DNA from: Flagellimonas profundi
GTDB lineage: Bacteria; Bacteroidota; Bacteroidia; Flavobacteriales; Flavobacteriaceae
DNA length: 64,000 bases
Direction: 5' to 3'
Assembly (NCBI RefSeq): GCF_017313275.1
Contig: NZ_JAFLNM010000001.1
Span: forward strand, 1,550,001-1,614,000
Positions within the stretch are counted from its first letter, which is position 1, and each line of letters begins with the position of its first letter. The notes under the pieces were generated by a model, which was not told where the DNA came from, did not search any database, and worked only from the letters and a program-made list of their open reading frames with translations. Positions 1 to 8,317 of the stretch are shown piece after piece. Both the position numbers and the translations under genes were made by a program.

Positions 1-482
1 TTTTTCTCAGTGGTAAAAGGTTCATACTTCTCCTGTAATTCTTCATCTGTAATATCGCCGCCTTGCACAAAACTTTGCGAAGGGTCCACCAAATACCTGC
101 CATTGATTGCCTCACGGCCCAACAACATGCGATACTCCATGGTATCCCTGTTCGCAAGAGTCAGTTCTATTTCGAATATATTGCCCGAAATGTTCACATT
201 GGCCCTGATTACTGGACGTTCTTCCGAAATACCTTGTGAACTCTTTACATGTCGTACATCGACCAATTTGGCCTGACATAAAATCGATATACTTCTATTG
301 TCTTGAACGGGGTTGACCTCAAAACGTACCCACTCTTCCAATCCTTTTGTAAAAATTTTAATCTTACTGGCTTGAATAGATGATGTTTTTGCTCCAGAAT
401 CCACCCTGGCCTTGATGGCCGGAATTCTCAAATCATCAAATTGGCACCATTCTTCGCTACCCAATATTTTAAAATCGCTCAA
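1..482 (-). CDS. RimK-associated (RimB/Zn-protease-like) domain protein, 3' part missing
   Basis: The first 160 codons lie in the window and the frame stays open to base 1, so the C-terminus is missing. An N-terminal DSGAKTSS motif (residues 28-35) and a downstream LLGRE match the ATP-dependent zinc protease / RimB family (PF05618), whose fold resembles retropepsins. In flavobacteria this domain is often fused to, or next to, a RimK-type glutamate ligase; that part would be outside the window. In-frame stops lie just upstream of the TTG at 482 and no ATG is available before the conserved region, so TTG is the likely start. It lies 13 bases after the RMD1-like gene and probably ends the polyamine operon. 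The family call is confident; the substrate is unknown. Confidence 0.75.
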   Translation of the reverse strand, partial: MSDFKILGSEEWCQFDDLRIPAIKARVDSGAKTSSIQASKIKIFTKGLEEWVRFEVNPVQDNRSISILCQAKLVDVRHVKSSQGISEERPVIRANVNISGNIFEIELTLANRDTMEYRMLLGREAINGRYLVDPSQSFVQGGDITDEELQEKYEPFTTEK

Positions 483-495
483 AACTTATATCTAT

Positions 496-1281
496 TTAAT
501 TGATTAATCGCATAATGAACAAGTCCACAACCTCGACCAAAATCAAAATAATAATGATCCATTCGAGTCTACTGCTTTCCCTATGGTCCATAATATTCAT
601 GAACAGACTTAGGTTTTCCTTGATCACAATGCCCTGTTCCTTTATATTTCGATATCGTTCCTTTAGATCAAAAATCTGTTTTAGACCTTTATCCAATCGG
701 TCGAGTTCCAAATCTTCCCACACTACTTCGTGAGAATCAAAAATATAGAGGTTTTCAGAGATCTGGTTGTTAATGTTCAACACTTTTGCAATGTGTTTTT
801 TCAACTTCTTCCCTCCTATGTCCAACCTTCCATTTAACTCCAGATAGGTAGTGTGCCGACGGGTCTCTTTCATTGCCTGTTCCGATAGCCCTGCAAAATG
901 ATCCAAGGCCACGGATTGCGATAAGTGCAACAACGCCAGTCTTATACCTTCCACATTGGATTTAGACAGTATTACCTTGTCCTGATCGATAATAGACTTC
1001 TCGTGATCGGAAACCAACTCCATTTCCATGGTCTCGGTAATATCGGACTGCCTCCATTCTTCACAAAATGGCTTGATTTCCTTCAAAAGTTGCGATATCT
1101 CCGCCTCACTGTATCCAAAAAAGGATACAACACCATATCTGAAGATATAAAGGTAACGTGATGCATCGGAATAAAAAAGTTCATCCCTATCGCCATAAAT
1201 CAATTCCATGTTCAAAGCTCTCCGACAGGCAGGTATATCAATACTTTTTGCCAAGTGAAGAGCCATTGCCTTTGATTCCAT
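496..1281 (-). CDS. RMD1/DUF155-family membrane-anchored protein
   Basis: A 261-residue protein of the RMD1/YagE (DUF155) family, recognised by the YIFRYGVVSFFG segment near residues 44-55, the central alpha-helical part, and the C-terminal RESSRLEW followed by a hydrophobic anchor (about 240-260). Eukaryotic homologues are mitochondrial inner-membrane proteins linked to translation (RMND1); the bacterial function is unknown. It starts at an ATG 22 bases after the stop of the acidic protein gene and is read on the same strand as the polyamine genes, so it is probably co-transcribed. Nothing in the sequence shows a direct role in polyamine metabolism, although ribosome- or translation-linked neighbours (polyamines, RimB-like domain) fit loosely. 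Confidence 0.8.
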   Translation of the reverse strand: MESKAMALHLAKSIDIPACRRALNMELIYGDRDELFYSDASRYLYIFRYGVVSFFGYSEAEISQLLKEIKPFCEEWRQSDITETMEMELVSDHEKSIIDQDKVILSKSNVEGIRLALLHLSQSVALDHFAGLSEQAMKETRRHTTYLELNGRLDIGGKKLKKHIAKVLNINNQISENLYIFDSHEVVWEDLELDRLDKGLKQIFDLKERYRNIKEQGIVIKENLSLFMNIMDHRESSRLEWIIIILILVEVVDLFIMRLIN

Positions 1282-1303
1282 TAGTATAGGTTAGGTGGTT
1301 GAT

Positions 1304-1612
1304 CTATTCTTCCTCGGAACCTTCCAATTCCTCGGTGTCCAAATCTGAGTCTTCGCTGTCGTCGGTATCCGAGTCGTCAAAATCTTCCATGGCCATGACC
1401 AAACGCTTGCTCACTTTAACCAAATAAGCAGTGTCTTCGGTCCTGACCTCAACACACTCCACGACTTCGTTACTGGCATTCCTGTAGGTTACGATATCAT
1501 CATCGTCGTAACCATCTGGAAACTTCTCCACAAGAAGGTTAAGCATGGTATTATCCAACTTTTTGTAATCAACGATCACTCTTTTTAAAACTGTTGTTTG
1601 TCCCTTTCTCAT
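1304..1612 (-). CDS. small acidic protein of unknown function
   Basis: The gene encodes 102 residues from the ATG at 1612. The open frame extends further upstream, but that stretch lies inside the deoxyhypusine-synthase-like gene. The first 75 residues look folded and mixed in charge. The last 25 are almost entirely Asp, Glu and Ser (DDSDTDDSEDSD type) and probably disordered. The start lies 2 bases after the stop of the upstream gene (ATGTAACCATG), which indicates translational coupling. I do not recognise a characterised family; its position suggests a polyamine- or translation-linked role, and the acidic tail could bind polyamines or basic partners, but that is speculation. Confidence 0.7.
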   Translation of the reverse strand: MRKGQTTVLKRVIVDYKKLDNTMLNLLVEKFPDGYDDDDIVTYRNASNEVVECVEVRTEDTAYLVKVSKRLVMAMEDFDDSDTDDSEDSDLDTEELEGSEEE

Positions 1613-1614
1613 GG

Positions 1615-2589
1615 TTACATGTCTAATAAGTAAGCGAAAATCAAAGGCGCTACGATGGTAGCATCTGATTCTACAATGAATTTTGGTGTATCGATATCCA
1701 GTTTGCCCCAAGTTATTTTCTCATTGGGAACTGCTCCCGAATAAGAACCATAACTTGTGGTGGAATCGCTGATTTGACAGAAGTAGCTCCAAAACGGGGT
1801 GTCGGTCTGCTCCAAATCCTGATACAACATGGGTACTACGCAGATAGGGAAATCCCCGGCAATACCTCCTCCGATCTGGAAGAATCCGATGCCATTTTCA
1901 GAGTTTTTAGCATACCAATCGGCCAAAAAGGTCATATACTCAATACCAGATTTTACCGTGCTGGCCTTTAATTCGCCTTTGATCACGTAGCTGGCAAAAA
2001 TATTTCCCATGGTGCTATCTTCCCAACCAGGAACCACAATAGGCAAGTTTTTCTTTGCAGCAGCGTACATCCACGAATCCTTGATATCTATTTCGTAGTA
2101 CTGCTCCAACACCCCTGAGAGCAACAATTTGTACATAAACTCATGCGGAAAATAGCGTTCTCCTTTCTCGTCTGCTTCTTTCCAAATGTCGTAAATGTGC
2201 TTTTGCAACCTCCTAAAAGCTTCCTCTTCTGGAATACAGGTATCTGTAACACGGTTGAGGCCATTTTCCAACAGGTCCCATTCTTCTTGTGGGGTCAAAT
2301 CCCTGTAGTTAGGTACACGCTTATAGTGTGAGTGCGCCACCAAATTCATTAAATCCTCTTCCAAGTTGGCTCCCGTGCAGGACACAATATGGACCTTATC
2401 GGTACGGATGATTTCAGCGAAAATTTTTCCAAGCTCGGCCGTGCTCATCGCTCCAGCCAAGGAAACCAACATTTTGGAACCTTTGTTCAGTTGATCCTCA
2501 TAACCTTTGGCGGCATCCACAAGAGCTGCGGAGTTAAAGTGCAAAAAGTATTTTTGTATGAATTGTGATATTTCTCCTTTGTTACTCAT
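1615..2589 (-). CDS. deoxyhypusine synthase-family protein, probable homospermidine synthase
   Basis: About 324 residues of the deoxyhypusine synthase (DHS) fold. The C-terminal SGAVPNEKITWGK segment keeps the lysine (near residue 296, in WGK) that forms the enzyme-imine in DHS, and the Gly-rich NAD-binding segments are present (IGGGIAG). Bacteria lack eIF5A, so the acceptor is unlikely to be a protein lysine. In organisms with such bacterial DHS homologues beside arginine decarboxylase and agmatinase, the usual inference is transfer of an aminobutyl group to putrescine, giving sym-homospermidine, a main polyamine of many flavobacteria. The ATG at 2589 overlaps the agmatinase stop by 8 bases; an ATG at 2598 is possible. 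Substrate assignment is inferred. Confidence 0.85.
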   Translation of the reverse strand: MSNKGEISQFIQKYFLHFNSAALVDAAKGYEDQLNKGSKMLVSLAGAMSTAELGKIFAEIIRTDKVHIVSCTGANLEEDLMNLVAHSHYKRVPNYRDLTPQEEWDLLENGLNRVTDTCIPEEEAFRRLQKHIYDIWKEADEKGERYFPHEFMYKLLLSGVLEQYYEIDIKDSWMYAAAKKNLPIVVPGWEDSTMGNIFASYVIKGELKASTVKSGIEYMTFLADWYAKNSENGIGFFQIGGGIAGDFPICVVPMLYQDLEQTDTPFWSYFCQISDSTTSYGSYSGAVPNEKITWGKLDIDTPKFIVESDATIVAPLIFAYLLDM

Positions 2590-3520
2590 CGTAATCATCT
2601 AAGTTGTTTTTGGATCTTTTAAAGTCGTCGACATCACCGTCAAAACCTTCATCCATAAATTCGTGATTGTTCGAAAATTTATAGCTCAACATTTTATAGT
2701 AAAGCTTTGCTGCCAAGAAATCGGAGGACCTGTCGATATCGTTCGGACATAGCTCCACAATATCAAACCCGACCACATTCTTTTCCCTGAAAACCCTGCG
2801 CAAAAAATCAAGGGTTTCGTACCAAAGAAGTCCCCCTGGCTCCGGTGTTCCCGTTGATGGCAAGATAGAGGGGTCAAAAGCATCCAGGTCAAAAGTGATG
2901 TAAACGTTGTCCGTCATCAAATCCAGGGCGGAATCCATCCAAAAATCATCGGAAATCATCTCGTGGGCAAAAAACACTTGATCCTTGTCCATCACCAATG
3001 TTTCGCTGTAATCCATGCTTCTAATACCCACTTGTACCAAATTGGTTGTCTCGTTGGCTTCGTACAATGCACAGGCGTGGTTATATTTTGTGCCTTCGTA
3101 TTCTTTGCGCAAATCGGCATGTGCATCAATCTGAAGTACGGTGAGATCTTCAAAACATTCGTTAAAGGCTCTGATTGCTCCTATGGAAATGGAATGCTCC
3201 CCACCTACCATGGTCACAAGTTTGTTGCGGTTAATATACTCTTTCACTGTCCTGTGTACCGCTTCTACCATGGCATCGGGTGTTTCAAAACCATCTAGGG
3301 TATCGGCCAGATAAACTCCCTGCTTGTAAACTTCGCTATCGGTTTCGATATCGTATACCTCCATGTTTTCAGAGGCTTCCAAAAAGGCTTCCGGACCTTT
3401 GTCCGCTCCTTTCCCCCAGGTACTGGTACCATCATAAGGAACTGGTAACAATACTACTTTTGCCTTTTCGGGCGAGCCGTATTCCTTTGGAATACCGGCA
3501 TATGTTCTTTCTGTTTTCAT
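2582..3520 (-). CDS. speB: agmatinase / ureohydrolase
   Basis: A 312-residue binuclear-manganese ureohydrolase. The three metal motifs are visible: GGEHS (His about 109), DAHAD (132-136) and DLDAFDPS (Asp 211 and 213). It should hydrolyse agmatine to putrescine and urea, using the product of the upstream arginine decarboxylase. An in-frame TTG at 3544 would add eight Lys-rich residues, but the ATG at 3520 starts where family members start. The C-terminal 40 residues are rich in Asp and Glu. It is located between speA (21 bases upstream) and the DHS-like gene, which it overlaps, so the three form one pathway operon. Arginase or another ureohydrolase is the alternative; the neighbours favour agmatinase. 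Confidence 0.9.
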   Translation of the reverse strand: MKTERTYAGIPKEYGSPEKAKVVLLPVPYDGTSTWGKGADKGPEAFLEASENMEVYDIETDSEVYKQGVYLADTLDGFETPDAMVEAVHRTVKEYINRNKLVTMVGGEHSISIGAIRAFNECFEDLTVLQIDAHADLRKEYEGTKYNHACALYEANETTNLVQVGIRSMDYSETLVMDKDQVFFAHEMISDDFWMDSALDLMTDNVYITFDLDAFDPSILPSTGTPEPGGLLWYETLDFLRRVFREKNVVGFDIVELCPNDIDRSSDFLAAKLYYKMLSYKFSNNHEFMDEGFDGDVDDFKRSKNNLDDYDE

Positions 3521-3540
3521 TTTTTTTACTACTTCCTTTT

Positions 3541-4995
3541 TCAATTATTGCTAGGTACTGGTAAATCATCGGCTTCTACCATAACATCGGCAGATTTTTT
3601 GTTACCGTAACCAAGTATGGAGAGAAACTCTCCTGCTGTTTGCTGCTCTGCAAACACTCGAGTGTTCAGGTTCCCTTCCTCATCCTTATCAATAAGGATA
3701 TGTTGGGGGTTGGGAATCAAACAATGCTGTAATCCACCGAATCCACCAATGGTTTCTTGGTAAGCACCCGTATTAAAGAACCCAATGTACAGGGGTTTAT
3801 CCTTTTTATATTTGGGCAAATAAATGGCGTTCATATGCTGCTCCGAATTGTAATAATCGTCGCTATCGCATGTTAGACCACCCAAAAGCACACGTTCGTA
3901 CTCATCGTTCCAACGGTTGATGGCCAACATGATGAACCGCTTGCTAATGGCCCAAGAATCTGGCATTGTGGTTATGAAAGATGAGTTGATCATGTTCCAC
4001 TTTTCACGATCGTTCTGTTGTTTTTGATAAAGTACTTCGTAGATGTTTCCTCCGCTTTCACCCACTGTGAAGCTTCCGAACTCCGTGAAGATATTGGGCA
4101 CCTCTACCCCAGCTTCCTCACATGCCTGACCTATTTGATGGATAATTTCGTCCACCATGTACTCATAATCATATTCAAAGGCCAGTGAGTTTTTGATGGG
4201 AAAACCACCACCAATGTTAAGACTGTCCAAGGTTGGGCATACTTTTTTTAGGGCGATGTATACTTTTAAACACTTCAAAAGCTCGTTCCAGTAGTAGGCC
4301 GTATCCCTAATTCCCGTATTAATGAAGAAATGAAGCATCTTCAACTGTACTTGAGTGTTCGGTTTTATGGACTGGTTGTAGAACGGAACAATGTTTTTGT
4401 ACCCGATACCCAATCTAGAGGTATAAAACTCAAATTTGGGCTCTTCTTCAGAGGCTATTCGGATTCCAATCTGGAACTTACCTTCAATGGCTTCGCCTAA
4501 CAAGTTGATTTCCTCATAATTATCTATAATGGGGATACAGTTGCGATGACCCTCATTGATCAGTCTGGCAATGTTTTGAATGTATTGATCTCGCTTAAAG
4601 CCATTACAGATCACATAGGTGTCCTTTGTTATTTTACCCGCCTTCTTTAAATGCTCCACAATATTGATATCAAAAGCAGAAGAAGTTTCGATGTGGATAT
4701 CGTTTTTCAACGCCTCGTTCAGTACATGCTCAAAATGAGAGCTTTTGGTGCAGTAGCAATAGTGGTACTTCCCAGCATATTTGTGTTTTTTAATAGCTGA
4801 GTTGAACCAACCTTTCGCTCTTTGTATGTTGTCCGATATTTTGGGCAAATAGGTAAACTTTAAGGGTGTACCATAGCGTTGCACCAAATCGTTAAGGTCT
4901 ATCCCGTGGAATTGAAGCGTATTGTTCTTTAATTCAAATTCCTCTTGGGGAAAATCATAAGTCTGCTCGATTAAATCGATGTATTTCGTTTTCAT
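3541..4995 (-). CDS. speA: biosynthetic arginine decarboxylase (PLP fold-type III)
   Basis: A 484-residue decarboxylase with the alanine-racemase-like barrel and C-terminal beta domain of ornithine/diaminopimelate/arginine decarboxylases. Visible features are the PLP lysine (K84 in CTKSS), the phosphate-binding GGGFP (262-266) and the active-site LTCDSDD (Cys 376, Asp 377). It is shorter than the proteobacterial SpeA (about 630-660 residues) and matches the compact arginine decarboxylase of Bacteroidota. The product, agmatine, feeds the agmatinase encoded next. It is the first gene of the operon, begins at an ATG, and is preceded by a leader of about 280 bases with hairpins that may regulate it. 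Confidence 0.88.
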   Translation of the reverse strand: MKTKYIDLIEQTYDFPQEEFELKNNTLQFHGIDLNDLVQRYGTPLKFTYLPKISDNIQRAKGWFNSAIKKHKYAGKYHYCYCTKSSHFEHVLNEALKNDIHIETSSAFDINIVEHLKKAGKITKDTYVICNGFKRDQYIQNIARLINEGHRNCIPIIDNYEEINLLGEAIEGKFQIGIRIASEEEPKFEFYTSRLGIGYKNIVPFYNQSIKPNTQVQLKMLHFFINTGIRDTAYYWNELLKCLKVYIALKKVCPTLDSLNIGGGFPIKNSLAFEYDYEYMVDEIIHQIGQACEEAGVEVPNIFTEFGSFTVGESGGNIYEVLYQKQQNDREKWNMINSSFITTMPDSWAISKRFIMLAINRWNDEYERVLLGGLTCDSDDYYNSEQHMNAIYLPKYKKDKPLYIGFFNTGAYQETIGGFGGLQHCLIPNPQHILIDKDEEGNLNTRVFAEQQTAGEFLSILGYGNKKSADVMVEADDLPVPSNN

Positions 4996-5101
4996 TTAAA
5001 TTTCGTAATGTTATAATTATAGATAGCTAAAAAGAGGCCTGTAGAACTGATGGTTCTCAGATACGAAATTCGAATACGGTATACGGTACAAAGTAAGGAG
5101 T

Positions 5102-5213
5102 CCGTGAAAAATCACGGTTAAAATGGTGTAGTTCTTCGAAAGTCAGCCCGTATATTCGGTGTCTTAATCTTAAGACGGCTTTTTGGGTAGACTTTCTTAT
5201 CCCCAAAAGCCCG
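5102..5213 (-). other. hairpin-rich 5' leader of the polyamine operon
   Basis: Between the predicted promoter and speA lie three inverted repeats in the transcribed leader. The arms are 5201-5211 with 5177-5187 (10 of 11 pairs, 13-base loop), 5171-5176 with 5161-5166 (6 pairs, 4-base loop) and 5112-5117 with 5102-5107 (6 pairs, 4-base loop). The first two are directly adjacent, as in a folded leader. No obvious run of U follows any of them, so translational control or RNA stability is as likely as attenuation. I do not recognise a known riboswitch class. Confidence 0.5.
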
Positions 5214-5279
5214 AACATGAAAAAAGTTTTCAAAGCTTGTAGGCAATGCGTCCAAATTAGTTGGACTCATTTATGGGGC

Positions 5280-5309
5280 AAACATAAATAAAAAACCAAT
5301 ACTGCAACT
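5280..5309 (-). promoter_or_regulatory. putative Bacteroidota-type promoter of speA operon
   Basis: On the minus strand, TATGTTTG (5287-5280) fits the -7 consensus TAnnTTTG. A GTTG (5309-5306) lies 18 bases upstream in the place of the -33 TTTG/TTG box. It would start a transcript near 5274 with a leader of roughly 280 bases before the speA ATG. Confidence 0.5.
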
Positions 5310-5397
5310 TTTTTTATAAAAATTTTTATTTAGTTTAAAATATTGTTTTTCAGATACTTATTGTGAAAAATTAAAATTAGTGAAAGACACAAATAAA

Positions 5398-5430
5398 AAC
5401 TGGCCAGTAAAAAGCATCTACTGACCAGTT
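5398..5430 (-). terminator. intrinsic terminator after the first molybdenum hydroxylase pair
   Basis: An inverted repeat (AACTGG-C-CAGTA paired with TACTG-A-CCAGTT, 11 pairs with one mismatch, 9-base loop) is followed on the minus strand by TTTATTT. It sits about 30 bases past the stop of the large-subunit gene, so it ends that transcription unit and separates it from the polyamine promoter. Confidence 0.7.
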
Positions 5431-5460
5431 GTTAATTCTAATTTTTAAATAGATTATGAT

Positions 5461-7662
5461 TTAACCAACCAATGGCGGTTTATCATTAATGAAAGGTTGT
5501 TTGTAATAACGTCTTCCAGTTGCTTTGTACAGCGCATTGGATAAGGCTCCAATTGCGGGTGGCAAAGAAGGCTCTCCCAGACCCGTTGGATCTATACCAT
5601 TATCCACGAAGTGTACCTCTATATTTTTGGGCGCTTCGGAGTGACGCATGAGACGGTAGGTATCAAAATTGGATTGCTCCGGCCTTCCATCTTCAAAGGT
5701 GAGGGCACTATAGGTCGAGTGGCCAATACCATCGATCATACCACCTTCTATCTGGTTTTTGGCGGCCAATGGATTGATCACGATACCGCAGTCCACAGCG
5801 CAAGTTATTTTATCAACTCTTGGCATGTCGCCACCATCCTCCAACTCAAGAACCTGAGCTACATAGGAATTATGGCAGTAATAGGCTGCTACGCCACGGG
5901 CTTTGCCTGTTTCGGAGCCCCAATTGGATTTTTCCTTTACCAATTTCAGCACTCCTGCGTAACGCTCTGCATCGTAATCGTTTCTTTCTGGGTCACCCAC
6001 AGGATTATTTATGGCCCTATCAAAGAGTGCCAATCGGAATTCCAATGGATCTTTACCGGCAGCTTCTGCCACCTCATCCATAAAAGCCTGTTCGGCACCA
6101 GCGATAAAATTGGAACGAGGCGCTCTCCAAGCTCCAGTAGTCACATTGGTTTCCAAGCTATGCTTTTCTGCCAAATAGTTGTCCACTGCTCCAGCCGGGA
6201 AGCGGTTTTCAAAAATTAAATCATCATTGGTACCTGCTCCACGCACATGCCATGCAATCAGGTTTCCGTTTTCGTCCAAACCTGCTTTATATTTTACTTT
6301 ATAAGATGGGCGGTAGGTACCTTGTGTCATATCGTCCTCCCTTGAATACACCAACTTAACGGGGGCATTCATTTTTTGGGAAATCGCAGCTGCTTCTACA
6401 GCAAAAGTTCCGTAGAGTCGACGGCCAAAACCACCTCCCATACGGGTCATCATCACATCTATTTTTTCCGCAGGCATTCCTAATCTGGACACCAAGGTTT
6501 GCTCTAAAAACTCCGGGGTTTGTATTGGACCGAGCAACTCAGCTTTTTCGGGCGTGACATGCGCAAAAAAGTTCATGGGCTCCATAGTATTGTGGGCCAA
6601 ATAAGGTGCTGAATAGGTACTTTCAACGATTTTGGCCGCTTTTGCAAAAGCTGCGTCCACATCCCCATCTTTTCTTGCTGGCTCTTCTTGTGGTTTTTCC
6701 AAAAGTGATGCAAGGGCTTGGTCGTGGTATGAGGTACTTTCCAATTTGGACACCTCTTCCCATTCTACATCCAACGCTTTTTTGGCCTGCATACACTCCC
6801 ATGTACTGTCGCCAACAATCGCCACCAATTCTGGAATGGCACCTCCATCGGACCATCTTTTTTCTGTATCTTCAGGATATGCTTCAAAATGGAAAACATC
6901 TTTTATTCCAGGCATTGATTTTACCGATTCGGCATTCATGCTTTTGAATTTCATTCCAAATGCTGGCGGGTGTACGATCATGGCTGTCAACATTCCTTCT
7001 TTATATACATCCAATCCAAAAAGTGGTTTACCGGTAACTATTTTTTTACCATCCACATTTTTCTTGTCCGTACCAATAATGGAAAAGTTTCCATTGTCTT
7101 TCAACTGCACCTCGTCGGGCACTTCAATGCTGGTAGCGGCAGAGGCCATTTCTCCATAGCCAGCTGAATTTCCACTTGCTTCGTGGGTCAACACCCCATC
7201 TTTGGTGGTAATTTCATCTGCAGAAACGCCCCAAGCTTGAGCGGCGGCTTCTTTCAACATATGTCTTGCAGTGGCTCCCGCCATACGCAAACTTTCCCAT
7301 CCTTGTCGAATGGATTGGCTACCACCGGCCAGTTGGCGTGTAAAAATATCAGTGTTCAGTGGTGCTTGTTCCACTATTACATCTTTCCATGCCGTATCCA
7401 GCTCTTCCGCTACGATCATGGGCATGGAGGTTTTTACATTTTGACCAATTTCAGGGTTCGGTGACATGATCGTAACCATACCATTGTCCCCAACTTTTAG
7501 ATATCCGTTAAGTTCAAACCACTCATCTGGCAAGCTTTTTACCTGCTCAGGAGTCATTTTACAAGAAGCTAACCAGCTAAACCCAATTACAAGCCCACCA
7601 CTAGCCAGTCCTGTATTCCTAATAAAGGCGCGTCGTCCTATTTTTGTCTTTACAAGTGTCAT
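5461..7662 (-). CDS. xanthine dehydrogenase-family molybdopterin-binding subunit (IorB-like), copy 1
   Basis: The 733-residue large subunit of a molybdenum hydroxylase of the isoquinoline 1-oxidoreductase beta / CO-dehydrogenase-L type. A twin-arginine signal (GRRAFIRN, RR at 10-11) is followed by a hydrophobic stretch ending in LASC (31-34), which suggests Tat export and perhaps lipid attachment at Cys34. Cofactor-site motifs include GGGFGRR (about 408-414) and the C-terminal GLGEP with the family's catalytic Glu. It works with the 2Fe-2S subunit encoded 17 bases upstream. There is no FAD subunit, so electrons probably go to a cytochrome or membrane acceptor. The substrate is unknown; aromatic N-heterocycles or aldehydes are typical for the family. 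Confidence 0.88.
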   Translation of the reverse strand: MTLVKTKIGRRAFIRNTGLASGGLVIGFSWLASCKMTPEQVKSLPDEWFELNGYLKVGDNGMVTIMSPNPEIGQNVKTSMPMIVAEELDTAWKDVIVEQAPLNTDIFTRQLAGGSQSIRQGWESLRMAGATARHMLKEAAAQAWGVSADEITTKDGVLTHEASGNSAGYGEMASAATSIEVPDEVQLKDNGNFSIIGTDKKNVDGKKIVTGKPLFGLDVYKEGMLTAMIVHPPAFGMKFKSMNAESVKSMPGIKDVFHFEAYPEDTEKRWSDGGAIPELVAIVGDSTWECMQAKKALDVEWEEVSKLESTSYHDQALASLLEKPQEEPARKDGDVDAAFAKAAKIVESTYSAPYLAHNTMEPMNFFAHVTPEKAELLGPIQTPEFLEQTLVSRLGMPAEKIDVMMTRMGGGFGRRLYGTFAVEAAAISQKMNAPVKLVYSREDDMTQGTYRPSYKVKYKAGLDENGNLIAWHVRGAGTNDDLIFENRFPAGAVDNYLAEKHSLETNVTTGAWRAPRSNFIAGAEQAFMDEVAEAAGKDPLEFRLALFDRAINNPVGDPERNDYDAERYAGVLKLVKEKSNWGSETGKARGVAAYYCHNSYVAQVLELEDGGDMPRVDKITCAVDCGIVINPLAAKNQIEGGMIDGIGHSTYSALTFEDGRPEQSNFDTYRLMRHSEAPKNIEVHFVDNGIDPTGLGEPSLPPAIGALSNALYKATGRRYYKQPFINDKPPLVG

Positions 7663-7679
7663 GATACTAGTTTTATGGA

Positions 7680-8135
7680 TTATGATTTAGCCGCTAGTTT
7701 CACGGCTTTTTTGATTCTTGTGTACGTTCCACAACGGCAGATATTGCCATTCATGGCCATTTCGATTTCTTCGTCCGTTGGATTTGGATTTTTCTCCAAA
7801 AGTGCGGAAGCGGTCATAATTTGACCTGCTTGACAGTACCCACATTGAGGGACATCGACTTCCAGCCAAGCTTTTTGGACTGGGTGGTCACCTTCTTCGG
7901 ATAATCCTTCTATTGTTGTGATTTCAGAGTTCCCTACGGATGAAACGGTAAGCATACAAGCTCTTGTCGCTGTTCCGTTCAAATGAATGGTGCAAGCTCC
8001 GCATTGTGCGATTCCACAGCCATATTTTGTTCCGACTAAATTTAAGTGATCTCGTAAAACCCAGAGGACCGGTGTAGATGGATCTACATCGACCTCTTGT
8101 TTTGTTCCGTTGATGTTAAGTGTAAAAGTTGCCAT
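7680..8135 (-). CDS. (2Fe-2S)-binding subunit of molybdenum hydroxylase (IorA-like), copy 1
   Basis: A 151-residue small subunit with two [2Fe-2S] clusters. The N-terminal plant-ferredoxin-like cluster is held by Cys 40, 45, 48 and 60 (CGIAQCGAC...RAC), and the helical second cluster by Cys 98, 101, 133 and 135 (CGYC...CRC). It has no signal peptide of its own and would be exported by hitch-hiking on the Tat signal of the large subunit, which is encoded directly downstream. It passes electrons from the molybdenum site to an outside acceptor. It is very similar to the second copy at 15354-15812, with long identical stretches around both cluster motifs. Confidence 0.9.
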   Translation of the reverse strand: MATFTLNINGTKQEVDVDPSTPVLWVLRDHLNLVGTKYGCGIAQCGACTIHLNGTATRACMLTVSSVGNSEITTIEGLSEEGDHPVQKAWLEVDVPQCGYCQAGQIMTASALLEKNPNPTDEEIEMAMNGNICRCGTYTRIKKAVKLAAKS

Positions 8136-8317
8136 AATGTTGATTAATTCCCTTTGAAGTTAAAAATTTCTGTTAACAATTCGAGTAGTTCCCCCCAACA
8201 TCTTCATAAAATTAACATTGTTTTTAGGTTTTTTCGAGTTACTTAAAATCAATACAAATAACAAGTAGCTGCCTCAGCTAAAAAATGAGAGTAACGACCA
8301 TGGTTGTTTTACTTCCA

